A stretch of DNA of 64,000 nucleotides from Alcaligenes faecalis (GCF_005311025.1 NZ_CP031747.1:2354954-2418953), one strand, 5' to 3'. Shown: positions 53,506 to 61,661, counted from the stretch's first letter. Notes: generated by a model not told the origin, from the letters alone. Program-made: numbers and translations.

Positions 53506-54162
53506 TTAAGCGGGCTGCTCTGTGGGGGTGTAGTAGGAGTGAATGGCCTGATCGACCGTGGCCAGATCGTTGTCGATGGCCTCGGAGTCAAATAGACCCA
53601 TCGGGGTTTTGACGGTGTCGCTGCCGTTATTGCGTGTTGAAAACAGGTACTGCCCGTCACGGACCAGGGTTCTCAGAACGATGGTCACCATGCCTTCCAG
53701 CGTGATTTTTTCGTCCAGCATCTTGCCGATTGTCTTGATCTTGGTGCGGCCCTGATCCGTGGTTTCGACATGGCTTAGGATGTAGACGCGGGTATCGTCA
53801 GGCAAGCTGGCGGCAGCATTCAGAATGTCCCAGGCGTTCTTGCCGATCTCGGTGAACTTGTCGAATCCTCGTTCGCTGGTGCGCCGCATGAACTCGTTTG
53901 CCATCACATACTGAAAGTCATCGATCACAATTACCTTGCGGCGCGTGCCTTTGAGTAGGTGAATGATTTCGGCGGGGCTGTCCGTTTGGAAGATGTTGCC
54001 GCCCTTGTTGGCTTCCCGATCGAATCGCTGCCAAGCGGTGGCGCGGAAGGGCAGAGGCTTCTTAACAGCCTGGATCAGCAGTGTTTCTGCTGGGTTCATA
54101 TTGCGAAGGCTGGTGGTCTTGCCTGTCCCGGACTCGCCCAGGACCATGGTTACGGTGCTCAT
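53506..54162 (-). CDS. Sak4-like phage recombination ATPase
   Basis: A 218-residue RecA-fold ATPase. Walker A is GESGTGKT at residues 8-15, Walker B is VIVIDDFQ near 72-79, and a sensor region reads YILSHVETTDQGR. This pattern fits Sak4-type single-strand annealing ATPases, which work with a phage SSB, the next gene. The start is ATG 54162 after GGAG; an earlier one at 54183 would add seven residues. Confidence 0.8.
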   Translation of the reverse strand: MSTVTMVLGESGTGKTTSLRNMNPAETLLIQAVKKPLPFRATAWQRFDREANKGGNIFQTDSPAEIIHLLKGTRRKVIVIDDFQYVMANEFMRRTSERGFDKFTEIGKNAWDILNAAASLPDDTRVYILSHVETTDQGRTKIKTIGKMLDEKITLEGMVTIVLRTLVRDGQYLFSTRNNGSDTVKTPMGLFDSEAIDNDLATVDQAIHSYYTPTEQPA

Positions 54163-54193
54163 GATGTTCTCCGATTCGTGCAATTCGTGAAAT

Positions 54194-54376
54194 TCAGTTC
54201 AGTCCAGCGGCTGCGCCCAGTCTGGCGAACAGGCCGATGAAGATAAAAACTACGAGGGCAGCGCCGACCCAGGCTTTGACCGGGATCTTGCTGCTATTTG
54301 GTGCGTAGCATCCCTGTCCATCGAAAGGGTTACGGCGGCGAGTGCGGGGGAAGCCGGGGTTTTGGCTATGTGGCAT
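54194..54376 (-). CDS. Small membrane protein
   Basis: 60 residues: a basic, proline-rich N-terminal half and one transmembrane helix (36-54, AWVGAALVVFIFIGLFARLG). It overlaps the end of the upstream gene by eleven bases and sits in the leftward early operon. Function unknown. Confidence 0.5.
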   Translation of the reverse strand: MPHSQNPGFPRTRRRNPFDGQGCYAPNSSKIPVKAWVGAALVVFIFIGLFARLGAAAGLN

Positions 54377-54746
54377 TTGCAGACCTCGCTTTGATTAGGT
54401 TCCGACCCATCGCAGAAACGCGTCGACGGGCGATAGCAAGAGCCTTTCGAGCTTCTTTGCGTTCTTGGATCAACTGATGTGCTTTGAGAGCGTGTTCGCA
54501 GTTCCCTGCCAAGTAGCCTTCAATATCGTCATCGTGATTGACGTAGTAGTACTGTCTGCCATAACACCCGTCCGACTCGTAATCTCGCTCATAAGCGAGC
54601 TTCAACCAGTCCTTCGGCTCTGGCCCATACGGCCTGTATTGCACTGACAAGCTCTCACTGATCGCTTTCCCGATTTGTCGGGAGAACCCATCAACCACAT
54701 CCTTGGCTTCGACCATGGCGATAACGGCGGCTTCAAGCGGGGTCAT
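54366..54746 (-). CDS. Hypothetical early phage protein
   Basis: 126 residues, helical, with a tyrosine-rich centre (YESDGCYGRQYYYVNHDDDI). ATG 54746 overlaps the stop of the preceding gene by four bases. I recognise no family. It belongs to the same leftward transcript as the Sak4-like gene. Confidence 0.6.
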   Translation of the reverse strand: MTPLEAAVIAMVEAKDVVDGFSRQIGKAISESLSVQYRPYGPEPKDWLKLAYERDYESDGCYGRQYYYVNHDDDIEGYLAGNCEHALKAHQLIQERKEARKALAIARRRVSAMGRNLIKARSANAT

Positions 54747-55003
54747 GTTGGTTCTCCCGATAGGGCGGCGCGGGCTTTCTGGACCCATGTCGGAGTGCGG
54801 TTCCTGTATCGCTGCTGGCGGTGAGTCCAATACTCAAGCGCCAGGTAGAGCGCTTCTTCGAGCTGCTCAACCTCAGCAGACTTTGCGTTGCGCTCATTCA
54901 GGGCTTGGTTGGCCCGCTCGTAGAACTGGCGCCGGGATAGCTCGTCTTTCATCGCCATTTCGTAGGGCATGTGAATAACTGCGTTCAGCATGATGTCGCT
55001 CAC
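54743..55003 (-). CDS. Hypothetical early phage protein
   Basis: 86 residues, charged and helical. GTG 55003 is preferred over ATG 54991 because GGAGG lies six bases upstream of it. It is coupled to the next gene by an ATGA overlap. No family recognised. Confidence 0.6.
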   Translation of the reverse strand: MSDIMLNAVIHMPYEMAMKDELSRRQFYERANQALNERNAKSAEVEQLEEALYLALEYWTHRQQRYRNRTPTWVQKARAALSGEPT

Positions 55004-55094
55004 GACTGCCTCCAGATACTGATAACGGTCTCGGCTGCGAGTGCAATAAAGAAAGCAGCGCAGCTGAAAAAGCCGGAGAAAATGAAATACTTGA

Positions 55095-55454
55095 TCAACA
55101 CGGCAGCGCCTCCAGTTCCTGCGCGGTCATTGCGTCGTGGCTGGCGTCGGCCCAACTTTGGATAAGCGCTATAAGATGCGCATTCAGGCCGTCTCGATAT
55201 ACGGGGTCGTGATTCAGGACGCTCTTAACAAAGGGCCCGATCGCATCAGACTTCTCATAAGCGATCATTTGGTCGTTCAGCACTTCCAGCAGATCGGCTC
55301 GTGATTTCAGATTTGCTGGCGTGGGATAGCCCCACGACATCAGCACCGCCTGGGACTTTCCGATCAGGCAGTCCTTGATCTGCTGTGCAATAACTTCGCG
55401 GCGGCGCTCCGCCAGCTCGTACGCGCATACCTCGCGTTCTGCGTTAGCGTTCAT
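55095..55454 (-). CDS. Hypothetical early phage protein
   Basis: 119 residues, soluble and helical, with ELAERRREVIAQQIKDCLIG near the N-terminus. The start ATG 55454 has GGAGC upstream. No family recognised; its place in the leftward operon suggests an early function. Confidence 0.6.
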   Translation of the reverse strand: MNANAEREVCAYELAERRREVIAQQIKDCLIGKSQAVLMSWGYPTPANLKSRADLLEVLNDQMIAYEKSDAIGPFVKSVLNHDPVYRDGLNAHLIALIQSWADASHDAMTAQELEALPC

Positions 55455-56164
55455 TTTTAGCTCCGGGGATTGCGCCGCGTCCGGCGCTGATGAAGAGAAT
55501 AGTTAGAGGGTTAGCTTGCATCCCCCACCTTCACGACTTGCGCGCGCAACTCGGTATTGGCGGGTTCTGGAGTTCTATGCCCTCTAGTCGCAGCACTCCC
55601 GCCGCCCATGGCGTGGGCGGGTTTGATATCGAATTGGTTGAGGGGGTGGGAATGCTGCGGCTGGAGGGTGCCCGCTCTTACCATGCGGGCCATGGGCCTG
55701 TGCGCCTACAGGCTGGCGTACTGCCACTTGTGCTTTAGGTTGCCGTCCACCAGTTATCGGGGGTGGGTACTCCCCAACTGTCAGGCCATTTTTGCCCCAT
55801 GCCGATATCGCCCAGCTTTCTGCGCCCGTGTGTGTACTCAGGGATTTAGCGGATTACGCCGCTACGATGCATCGCCGCCCATGATGGTCTCCTAAGAATT
55901 GTTTCGGCGTGACGCTACGCCGTGAGCATGGATAGGTTGATGGTGGCCGGGTGCATCCTTCGTCCGGCTTTAAACCCTTACACCTAAATCGGTGCTGGCT
56001 CTGGCTTGATCGTCCCCAGCGCTTTGCCTGCGCGTACTGCTCACCATCATCGAAGCGCCTAGGAATTACTAGTCGGCGTTGGCAAGGGCAACTGCCCGGC
56101 GGTTCAAGCCAAGACGCTTCGATGATGCCCCTCATAAGAAGGGCTCGCTACTACTTGCCACGAG
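55455..56164. other. 710 bases of repeat-bearing, poorly coding sequence
   Basis: No frame reads as an ordinary protein. A minus-strand frame (55693-55511, 60 codons) has GTLQPQHSHPLNQFDIKPAH and AMGGGSAATRGHRTPEPA, reminiscent of Ash/Icd-like phage ORFs. A 93-codon minus-strand frame (56135-55854) contains two diverged copies of a peptide, PCQRRLVIPRRF and PCSRRSVTPKQF. An inverted repeat ATCATCGAAGCG/CGCTTCGATGAT lies at about 56047-56124. It may be a structured leader or a set of small peptides. Confidence 0.45.
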
Positions 56165-56536
56165 TCATGCAGGCGTTGATGGGATAAGGGCCGTTGAGAA
56201 CCGAGCGAGATGCCCTCTGCTGGTTTTCATGGTTAACGTGTCGCGGTTCACAGAAACTGTTGCGTTCCGCAAGACGCCTTCAATAATCCGCCTCACCGCA
56301 TCAGGGGACAACTTCCACATAAAGTAGTCATCGCTTGTGGCTATCACTGTCCACCAACCGGTGTTTGCGGGGTTATTCGTGAAACCAGCGTTGCGTTCAT
56401 CAGAGTGCTCAAACCCGACATACTTAAAGCCCACCGGCCAACCGCCGTTGTCATCAATGCTCTGGAAAAACTTTCCGTCATCACCTGACCATGCGAATTG
56501 GTGGGTTAGGCCCTCGACCATTTTCCGTTCGCTCAT
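56165..56536 (-). CDS. Hypothetical phage protein
   Basis: 123 residues. A tryptophan- and glycine-rich first half (GWPVGFKYVGFEHSDERNAG) precedes a helical end. It overlaps the upstream small gene by four bases. No family recognised. Confidence 0.55.
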   Translation of the reverse strand: MSERKMVEGLTHQFAWSGDDGKFFQSIDDNGGWPVGFKYVGFEHSDERNAGFTNNPANTGWWTVIATSDDYFMWKLSPDAVRRIIEGVLRNATVSVNRDTLTMKTSRGHLARFSTALIPSTPA

Positions 56537-56721
56537 GCTTTCTTCTCCATGTCTGCGCGAATGTCGTCACCCGCTTGGCAATGACAAATACCGCGCCACT
56601 CGCCTGTAAAGTCGTGAACATCACCAGCTCCACCGCACGAATCGCAGCGCTCAATCTGCTGCTTGTCATGCTTGCCCGGAAAGTCGCTGGGCCAGCGCAT
56701 TGGTTTGTCCTGCTGTTCCAT
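56533..56721 (-). CDS. Small zinc-ribbon-like phage protein
   Basis: 62 residues with CDSCGGAGDVHDFTGEWRGI followed by CHC, a short zinc-ribbon pattern. First gene of the leftward transcript downstream of OL. The stop overlaps the next start (ATGA). Confidence 0.6.
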   Translation of the reverse strand: MEQQDKPMRWPSDFPGKHDKQQIERCDSCGGAGDVHDFTGEWRGICHCQAGDDIRADMEKKA

Positions 56722-57159
56722 GTCTATCTCCTATTTATCCGCCAGTACCCTGAGTCAAGGCACTGGTGGATAACTCCTGCCCCTGCGAGATACCACGACG
56801 CTCGGGGCAGGCTGCCGACTTGCACGGCGCCTCCCGGTTGGGCCGGGAATGGTGTTCTCCCTGATTACGTCGCCATCAGGGCGGTGTTTGGGCGCTGCTT
56901 TCGCAGTCATCGGCTTCTTTCTCCTTCACGCCCACGCCTTGGGGCAGATACGGTTGCCGGTATTTCGCTGGATTTACTTCTGCCCCAGCGCAGTCGGGCA
57001 GGCGAGTCCCTATAGGTCTCGCTGTTTATCGTTCGTCTTTTTAAAGAGCCTCCGCCTTGGCGGGCGCAGCCTTTGCTGCTGGCGCTCTCTCTGTACCGTT
57101 ACTGAGCTGCCCTGAGGGCTAGGCTGTTCTGCGGTTTTGGTGAAGCGTTGGAATGAATA
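56722..57159. other. Leader of the leftward early operon
   Basis: 438 bases between OL and the first early gene, without a credible gene on either strand. It is rich in short inverted repeats, for example CCTGCCCC/GGGGCAGG around 56778-56813 and GCGAG/CTCGC near 57001-57022. It may hold antitermination or attenuation sites; nothing is recognisable as a nut site. Confidence 0.4.
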
Positions 57160-57198
57160 CTAGCATTGCTAGTAATTTAAAGTCAATAGCAACGCTAT
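57160..57198. promoter_or_regulatory. OL: two repressor operators
   Basis: CTAGC-ATT-GCTAG (57160-57172) and ATAGC-AAC-GCTAT (57186-57198), 26 bases apart. They share the TAGC-N3-GCTA palindrome with the three sites between the repressor and cro-like genes. This is expected to control the leftward early promoter. Confidence 0.82.
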
Positions 57199-57244
57199 TT
57201 AATTTGTGGTTAAAAACCCGCCGAAGCGGGAAGGAGTGATGCTA

Positions 57245-57439
57245 TTAACGTAGATTAGATAGGGCGCTGGTCAAGTCTTCCGCCAGCTCAATGGCGAGTT
57301 CCAGCAAGTTGGGCTGTAGTCCGGCAGCCAAAACAGGGAGAAGCTCAGCTAATTGGGCAGAGCGTTTTTGGGCCATCTCGGAATCCTCCAACGATAGACC
57401 GAGAGGCCGCGTTGGTGGGGTGTCAATGAAACTCGTCAT
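57245..57439 (-). CDS. Small orphan protein behind an SOS promoter
   Basis: 64 residues, acidic and helical, with AQKRSAQLAELLPVLAAGLQ and a LELAIELAEDLTSALSNL amphipathic end. No family recognised. It is the first gene downstream of a leftward promoter that contains a perfect LexA box (57541-57560). Since the prophage repressor has no self-cleaving domain, a small SOS-made antirepressor is an attractive but untested role. The ribosome-binding site is weak (AGAAGAG). Confidence 0.5.
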   Translation of the reverse strand: MTSFIDTPPTRPLGLSLEDSEMAQKRSAQLAELLPVLAAGLQPNLLELAIELAEDLTSALSNLR

Positions 57440-57540
57440 ATCGCAATGCTCTTCTCTTACAAGTGGGCGTTTTAGATACGCGCTCTGATTAGTGGGAGCT
57501 ACGTGGAGCGCATCAATATGGCGGGGCAGGGGGATGGTTA

Positions 57541-57560
57541 TACTGTATATCTATACAGTA
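57541..57560. promoter_or_regulatory. Perfect LexA box overlapping a leftward promoter
   Basis: TACTGTATATCTATACAGTA has the full CTGT-N8-ACAG core with symmetrical TA ends. On the minus strand TTGACC (57566-57571), a 16-base spacer and TATACA (57544-57549) form a promoter in which the box covers the -10. SOS control of the 57245 gene is strongly suggested. Confidence 0.85.
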
Positions 57561-57699
57561 TTTTGGGTCAAGGTAATGTAGCTAACTGTTGGGCATGGGT
57601 AGACTGGATCTGTGTGGCGAAAATTCGGACTATTGTCCGAAACTAGCCAGTTAGCCTAGGGCTTCATCAATCAAATTTATTGATCATTAGGAGATCGAA

Positions 57700-57891
57700 A
57701 TGAAGCTAGTACACGCATCCATCCATACGATGAAGACCGCGGACGGATATGATGTTCCATACGCCAGGCTCGGCTATCAAACAGCACGAGGGTATGTAGG
57801 CCAGTCACTGATGCTGAGTCGGTTAACCCCAGAGCTGAGGGCTATTGCAGAGTCAGGCGAACTGGTAACGCTTGGGAAGTGGGCGCCATAA
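57700..57891 (+). CDS. Small hypothetical protein
   Basis: 63 residues: MKLVHASIHTMKTADGYDVP, then YARLGYQTARGYVGQ and a leucine-rich end. AGGAG lies eight bases before the ATG, and a hairpin follows the stop. It lies 140 bases from the perfect LexA box but the promoter there points away from it. No family recognised. Confidence 0.5.
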   Translation: MKLVHASIHTMKTADGYDVPYARLGYQTARGYVGQSLMLSRLTPELRAIAESGELVTLGKWAP

Positions 57892-57896
57892 ACAAA

Positions 57897-57916
57897 AAAG
57901 CCCCGGGAGGGGCTTT
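57897..57916. terminator. Hairpin between the 57700 and 58121 genes
   Basis: Perfect eight-base arms with a GGGA loop. T6 follows on the minus strand, so it would stop leftward transcripts from the DUF5131 gene as well as act on the plus side. Confidence 0.6.
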
Positions 57917-58120
57917 GTCATTTGATATGGCGTGAAGGCATTGTTTGTGAGTCTTTACATTAGCGGGCTAACTTAGATTTTTGAACCTTCTGAGTTCAAC
58001 GCTCTGCGCTCACCTTAACGGCGTATGAACGCTGAATATATATTAGGCCCTTGTCCGGCTTGCAGTGGAATTATTGAAGATTGGGGTTAATACATGGGAT
58101 ATTTTATGTGGAAACTTGTT

Positions 58121-58864
58121 TTATAGTGTAGCTGCAGAAGTTGAGATGCGTTGTGTTGTTGTCTGAGGCATAGCATCGTATGTGGTTCCGTTGAGCGTCC
58201 TTCCGGTTCTATCCTTTCTAACGCCTCCCCATTGCTTAAAGAAGAATGCGACGCCCCTGTTTTCACACTGACGCCTGATTGACTGCACCCATTCCTCCAG
58301 CATTGGACGTGCGCCTTTTCCCGACTCGCCACCGACAATCACCCAGTCGATATTTTTAAGGGGCAGGTTGCTCAGCGGCCCAATCAATGGTTCACAAGAG
58401 AGAAACTTAACCTTTGCGGGAGTTTTTGCTAAGTCACGAACACGCTGAATGACTCGACCGTCTTCCACACTAACACCCATCCATATATTGTCCGCCCAAG
58501 GCAGAGCCTTTGCTACTTCAAGCAGCCTTTCTGATCTCTTGGTGAGAATTTGGAAGGTATGTTGAGGGCATTCGACCATCGTTTTAAAGACTGCTTGGAT
58601 GAATTCAAGCGGGACATCGTCTTGGAACAGATCGCTCATCGAGTTAACAAACACTAACCGTGGTTTTTTCCAACTACGCGGCACATCAATAAGATCGTCA
58701 TGTACGGTCGGGTGAAATCCGTTGATATATCTTGGCGACCCCATTGCAACTAGCCGTTTGGCCATTTTTTCGGCATAGCAATTCTTGCAGCCCTGGCTAA
58801 CTTTGATGCAGCCAGTAACCGGGTTCCACGTCATCTCTGTCCATTCGATGCCGGTCTTCTTCAT
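58121..58864 (-). CDS. Phage Gp37/Gp68-family (DUF5131) three-Cys-motif protein
   Basis: A 247-residue protein. The N-terminus KTGIEWTEMTWNPVTGC and the cysteine set C19-x6-C26-x2-C29 are the family signature, which resembles a radical-SAM cluster site on a TIM-barrel fold. Later blocks are FVNSMSDLFQDDVP, FQILTKRSERL and WVIVGGESGKGARPM. The biochemical function is unknown. Its partner family TcmP is encoded directly upstream. A LexA box with a promoter lies between the two genes, so this one can be induced by DNA damage independently. Confidence 0.85.
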   Translation of the reverse strand: MKKTGIEWTEMTWNPVTGCIKVSQGCKNCYAEKMAKRLVAMGSPRYINGFHPTVHDDLIDVPRSWKKPRLVFVNSMSDLFQDDVPLEFIQAVFKTMVECPQHTFQILTKRSERLLEVAKALPWADNIWMGVSVEDGRVIQRVRDLAKTPAKVKFLSCEPLIGPLSNLPLKNIDWVIVGGESGKGARPMLEEWVQSIRRQCENRGVAFFFKQWGGVRKDRTGRTLNGTTYDAMPQTTTQRISTSAATL

Positions 58865-58878
58865 GTTTAAATCTCTTT

Positions 58879-58898
58879 TACTGTACTTATAGACAGTA
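58879..58898. promoter_or_regulatory. LexA box in the promoter of the DUF5131 gene
   Basis: TACTGTACTTATAGACAGTA: TACTGT-N8-ACAGTA, the SOS consensus outside the centre. On the minus strand TTGATT (58917-58922), 16 bases and TATACT form a promoter whose -10 overlaps the box. The -35 lies against the stop codon of the TcmP gene. Confidence 0.8.
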
Positions 58899-58911
58899 TA
58901 TGTGTGTATGC

Positions 58912-59787
58912 TCAGAAATCAAAGGAGCTTTGAGGCGACTGGGCGACACTATTCCAGAGCTTAGCTGCAAGCGCGTGACTTGAAAACAAGATCATGCGAT
59001 AGAGAGGGGCATTATTCTTGTCAAGGGTCATCAATGGTTTAGTGCGTGCATGCTCGAAGCCCAGCGTCTGCATCAATGACAACCAATATTCAAGGAACTG
59101 TGCGCGTGCATTCTCTTGTTTCATTGAGTCAACTTCAATTTCCCCCTTCCAACCGGGAGCAAACTGGTCGAATCTTGAGATTTCCTTATGGTATTCACTG
59201 TCAATATTTCTAGTGATATCCATCTGGCCGTAATAGACTATAAAATCTATCATTCGTAATTTCGAAAGTTTGTTAAGAACAGAGAATGGAAGATCTTCGG
59301 GTCTAAACGGATCTAAATAAGCTAGTTTCAAGCCATAGGGCGGGCAGCGTGCTACCGCCTCTGTAACAGTTTCATTTGATGGGCCATGAAGTGCAATAAC
59401 ATTCGCCCCAAGTTCTGTAAGGCGAGCTTTACAGGCCTCGAGAGAGTTTTTGTCGGCATCCCCGATTATTACCGTTCTATATTTCCCATGAGGTTTTTTA
59501 CCTTCAAGAGATTTTTTATAGGCAGTTATAACTCCATTGTCGCGGATATCAGTTGCATCATTTTTGTTGAAAACTCGTCCTGGCCCACAATACAAATCGA
59601 TAAGTGTGCTTTGAGCATTTCGCATTCTCACCCCATAAGATGCGGCGACGTAATCTTGAAGTAATTGATGCTTCTCAAAAGCCCAAGGCCCCACTCTCAT
59701 GACAGGCAATCCGTCTCTGGGATCAGTTATAGCGCTTGGGGACGGCTCGATGGGTACGCTTGCAGCTAGGGAGGACGTCATTGTCAT
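58912..59787 (-). CDS. tcmP: Three-Cys-motif partner protein TcmP
   Basis: A 291-residue protein of the TcmP family, which occurs next to DUF5131 genes. It reads like a Rossmann methyltransferase: motif I TLIDLYCGPGR (61-71), an acidic strand end IIGDAD (107-112), and a motif-IV-like LAYLDPFRPEDLP (155-167). The N-terminal VGPWAFEKHQLLQDY is typical. The reaction is unknown. The start ATG 59787 has AAGGAG upstream. With the DUF5131 protein and the adjacent nuclease it forms the immunity-region cargo. Confidence 0.82.
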   Translation of the reverse strand: MTMTSSLAASVPIEPSPSAITDPRDGLPVMRVGPWAFEKHQLLQDYVAASYGVRMRNAQSTLIDLYCGPGRVFNKNDATDIRDNGVITAYKKSLEGKKPHGKYRTVIIGDADKNSLEACKARLTELGANVIALHGPSNETVTEAVARCPPYGLKLAYLDPFRPEDLPFSVLNKLSKLRMIDFIVYYGQMDITRNIDSEYHKEISRFDQFAPGWKGEIEVDSMKQENARAQFLEYWLSLMQTLGFEHARTKPLMTLDKNNAPLYRMILFSSHALAAKLWNSVAQSPQSSFDF

Positions 59788-59838
59788 ATTTATACTCCTT
59801 CACTCACATAAAAAAATGTTACTTTCTGCTTAAAAAAT

Positions 59839-59858
59839 AAGGAGCCGAACGGCTCCTT
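59839..59858 (-). terminator. Terminator of the 59927 nuclease gene
   Basis: Perfect eight-base arms with a GAAC (minus: GTTC) loop and a T-run on the minus strand (59832-59840). TcmP therefore probably has its own promoter in the short gap. Confidence 0.78.
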
Positions 59859-59926
59859 GTCTCTTCCTGCTCAGTCCTTCTTACGTACAGCCTCCCTGGG
59901 CTGGGTCAAGATTATTGAGTCCATGC

Positions 59927-61087
59927 TTACTCTTCCTCTGACTCGACTCTACGAGAGGAGCGGCGGAAGTTCTCATCGTTTTGGCAGTACATCAAAGCGT
60001 CTCGTAGGATGCCTGCGAGTCGGTACAGGTCTTCCGGCTTGTTCAAGATGATTCGACCATTTTTGCCAATCTCTAACCCGGCCCGCTGAGCTTCCATGTT
60101 GTGGGTTTCGGTCATTGGCTCAATGAACTGAATCGCGGGGCGTCGCTTGTCACCCCAGAAGCGGAAGAGCCATCTATTCGATTTCCCACCAGAAACCACA
60201 GAGAAGTATGTCTCAGTATCTCGCATGGACAAATCTTCGCCTGGAAGAATTTCTTGGCAGATCTGGTAGAGCTTCTGCTCTTCTGGTGTCGTGATTATCT
60301 TTTCGTTGTCAGGGTCAATGATCGGCGCATCTTCGTCGGACAGCACGACCACTGGAGGCGCTTCCTCGGTTTTCTGCGGTCGTGAAAGGCTAGTGGCGAC
60401 CATTGAGCTTACTGATTGAGCTACTGCCTGGACCACCAAGGGCTGAATGCTTTCCAGGAATCGCGCATTAAGCTGTCTTTGGATGGATGCTCGTGTTGCA
60501 ACATAACGAACAAAGTCCACATCGCACTCGCGCAGGGAGGATGTGATGGCCTCTCGGAAAGATGACAGGTAAATATTCTCTTCAGCCATAGCGCGTAGCG
60601 CGCCTGCTTCCAGCTTATCGTGATGAAAACGGAATAGTTGCTCCGCAGCATCCTCCTGCGGAGCCTCAAAGTCGACAGTCAGGAATGGATCTTTGTCCAT
60701 TATGTTTCTGTTGACCAAGTCAGTGAAAAAACGCCACTCCCTGCCGTTTGTTATTGCGGCAACCGCCACCTCTGGGGTCGCGTTGTAGTACCTGGATAGC
60801 TGAGGGCAGTGGTTCGTCAGGTCTTGGGCGTATGCCTTGGCTTCAATAAAAAGCACAGGCGTCCCATTACTGAATAGCGCGTAATCAACCCGCTCAGTGG
60901 CTTTCACCCCAGGGAAGTCAGAGCCATACTCTGCCTGAACTTTAGTTGGGTCGTATGGGCTGAAGCCAAGAATATCAAGCATCGGGAGGATCAAGGCTTG
61001 CTTGGTTGTCTCCTCCGAAATGCAGTGGGCACCAACTTTGTTCACATGCTCAATATGTGAACTGACTCGCTGTATAAACCGTTCCAT
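59927..61087 (-). CDS. HsdR-N-type restriction endonuclease-like protein
   Basis: A 386-residue protein. The N-terminal third is a type I restriction HsdR_N/PD-(D/E)XK domain: TKQALILPMLDILGFSPYDP, D68 in ERVDYALF, E82 and K84 in LFIEAKAY, then a QLSRYYN helix and VAAITNGREWRFF. No helicase follows, so it is a stand-alone nuclease. The last 100 residues form a separate domain (LYQICQEILPGEDLS, SNRWLFRFWGDKRRPAIQF). Cargo of this type is common in prophages and is probably defensive. ATG 61087 is preferred over GTG 61099. Confidence 0.75.
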   Translation of the reverse strand: MERFIQRVSSHIEHVNKVGAHCISEETTKQALILPMLDILGFSPYDPTKVQAEYGSDFPGVKATERVDYALFSNGTPVLFIEAKAYAQDLTNHCPQLSRYYNATPEVAVAAITNGREWRFFTDLVNRNIMDKDPFLTVDFEAPQEDAAEQLFRFHHDKLEAGALRAMAEENIYLSSFREAITSSLRECDVDFVRYVATRASIQRQLNARFLESIQPLVVQAVAQSVSSMVATSLSRPQKTEEAPPVVVLSDEDAPIIDPDNEKIITTPEEQKLYQICQEILPGEDLSMRDTETYFSVVSGGKSNRWLFRFWGDKRRPAIQFIEPMTETHNMEAQRAGLEIGKNGRIILNKPEDLYRLAGILRDALMYCQNDENFRRSSRRVESEEE

Positions 61088-61145
61088 TGCCTCACTCACA
61101 AAACAATAATATTTAAAATTTCTGGTTACTTTATAGGTAAAAAAT

Positions 61146-61166
61146 ATGGGGCCGTATAGACCCCAT
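61146..61166 (-). terminator. Terminator after the repressor gene
   Basis: ATGGGG/CCCCAT arms with a nine-base loop and T6 on the minus strand. It separates the repressor message from the cargo genes beyond it. Confidence 0.6.
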
Positions 61167-61232
61167 GTATCCCTATTCGATTAGAAGCCAACACTCAACT
61201 CAGTAACTCGGCTAGTGTGACGTTTCATCGTT

Positions 61233-61652
61233 TCAACCTTCGTCCTTTCTCACGTCCAGACCGAGCTGGGCGGCAGCATTCAGAACTGACTTTTCCAACT
61301 GGGACCTGGCGTTATTGTCCAGGGCTTGGATTTTTCGCTCATCAAGCAAATCGAACGGCCAAGCAGCCCCGTCTTCGCTGTCGCCGGTCCACATCTCTGC
61401 TGCCTTAATCGTATGAGCGATCGAAGGGCTGAAGTCTTCGATATTTACGCCCAGGCCAGACGCAAACCCCTTGGCCGCTTTCATATTCAAGGGCCTTCTG
61501 CCGTTCAAGTACTGCCACACAGCCCCCTGGTTGCCTATATCAAAGCGAGCCCCGAACTCTGCTTGGGAGAGAGACGTGCGTTCGTTGTATAGGCGTTTCA
61601 GACGCGCAGCGTCGTCTTGTGGGGTTTGGGACAGGGGTTTGCGTGTTTGCAT
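61233..61652 (-). CDS. CI-like prophage repressor, without peptidase domain
   Basis: A 139-residue XRE-type DNA-binding protein: HTH at about 27-72 (LSQAEFGARFDIGNQGAVWQ, LNMKAAKGFASGLGVNIEDF). The remainder is a short C-terminal helix region (DLLDERKIQALDNNARSQLE). It lacks the S24 LexA/CI self-cleavage domain. It is divergent from the cro-like gene across three operators, which is the classical repressor place. Confidence 0.82.
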   Translation of the reverse strand: MQTRKPLSQTPQDDAARLKRLYNERTSLSQAEFGARFDIGNQGAVWQYLNGRRPLNMKAAKGFASGLGVNIEDFSPSIAHTIKAAEMWTGDSEDGAAWPFDLLDERKIQALDNNARSQLEKSVLNAAAQLGLDVRKDEG

Positions 61653-61661
61653 TGGCGAAAT

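Noticed and set aside
55557-55895. 112-codon plus-strand frame
   Set aside because: Cys/Trp/Pro-rich translation without a ribosome-binding site, opposite to the local direction of transcription.
57541-57560. LexA box as control of the plus-strand 57700 gene
   Set aside because: The plus-strand -35 is poor, while the minus-strand promoter has TTGACC-16-TATACA; the box is assigned to the leftward gene.
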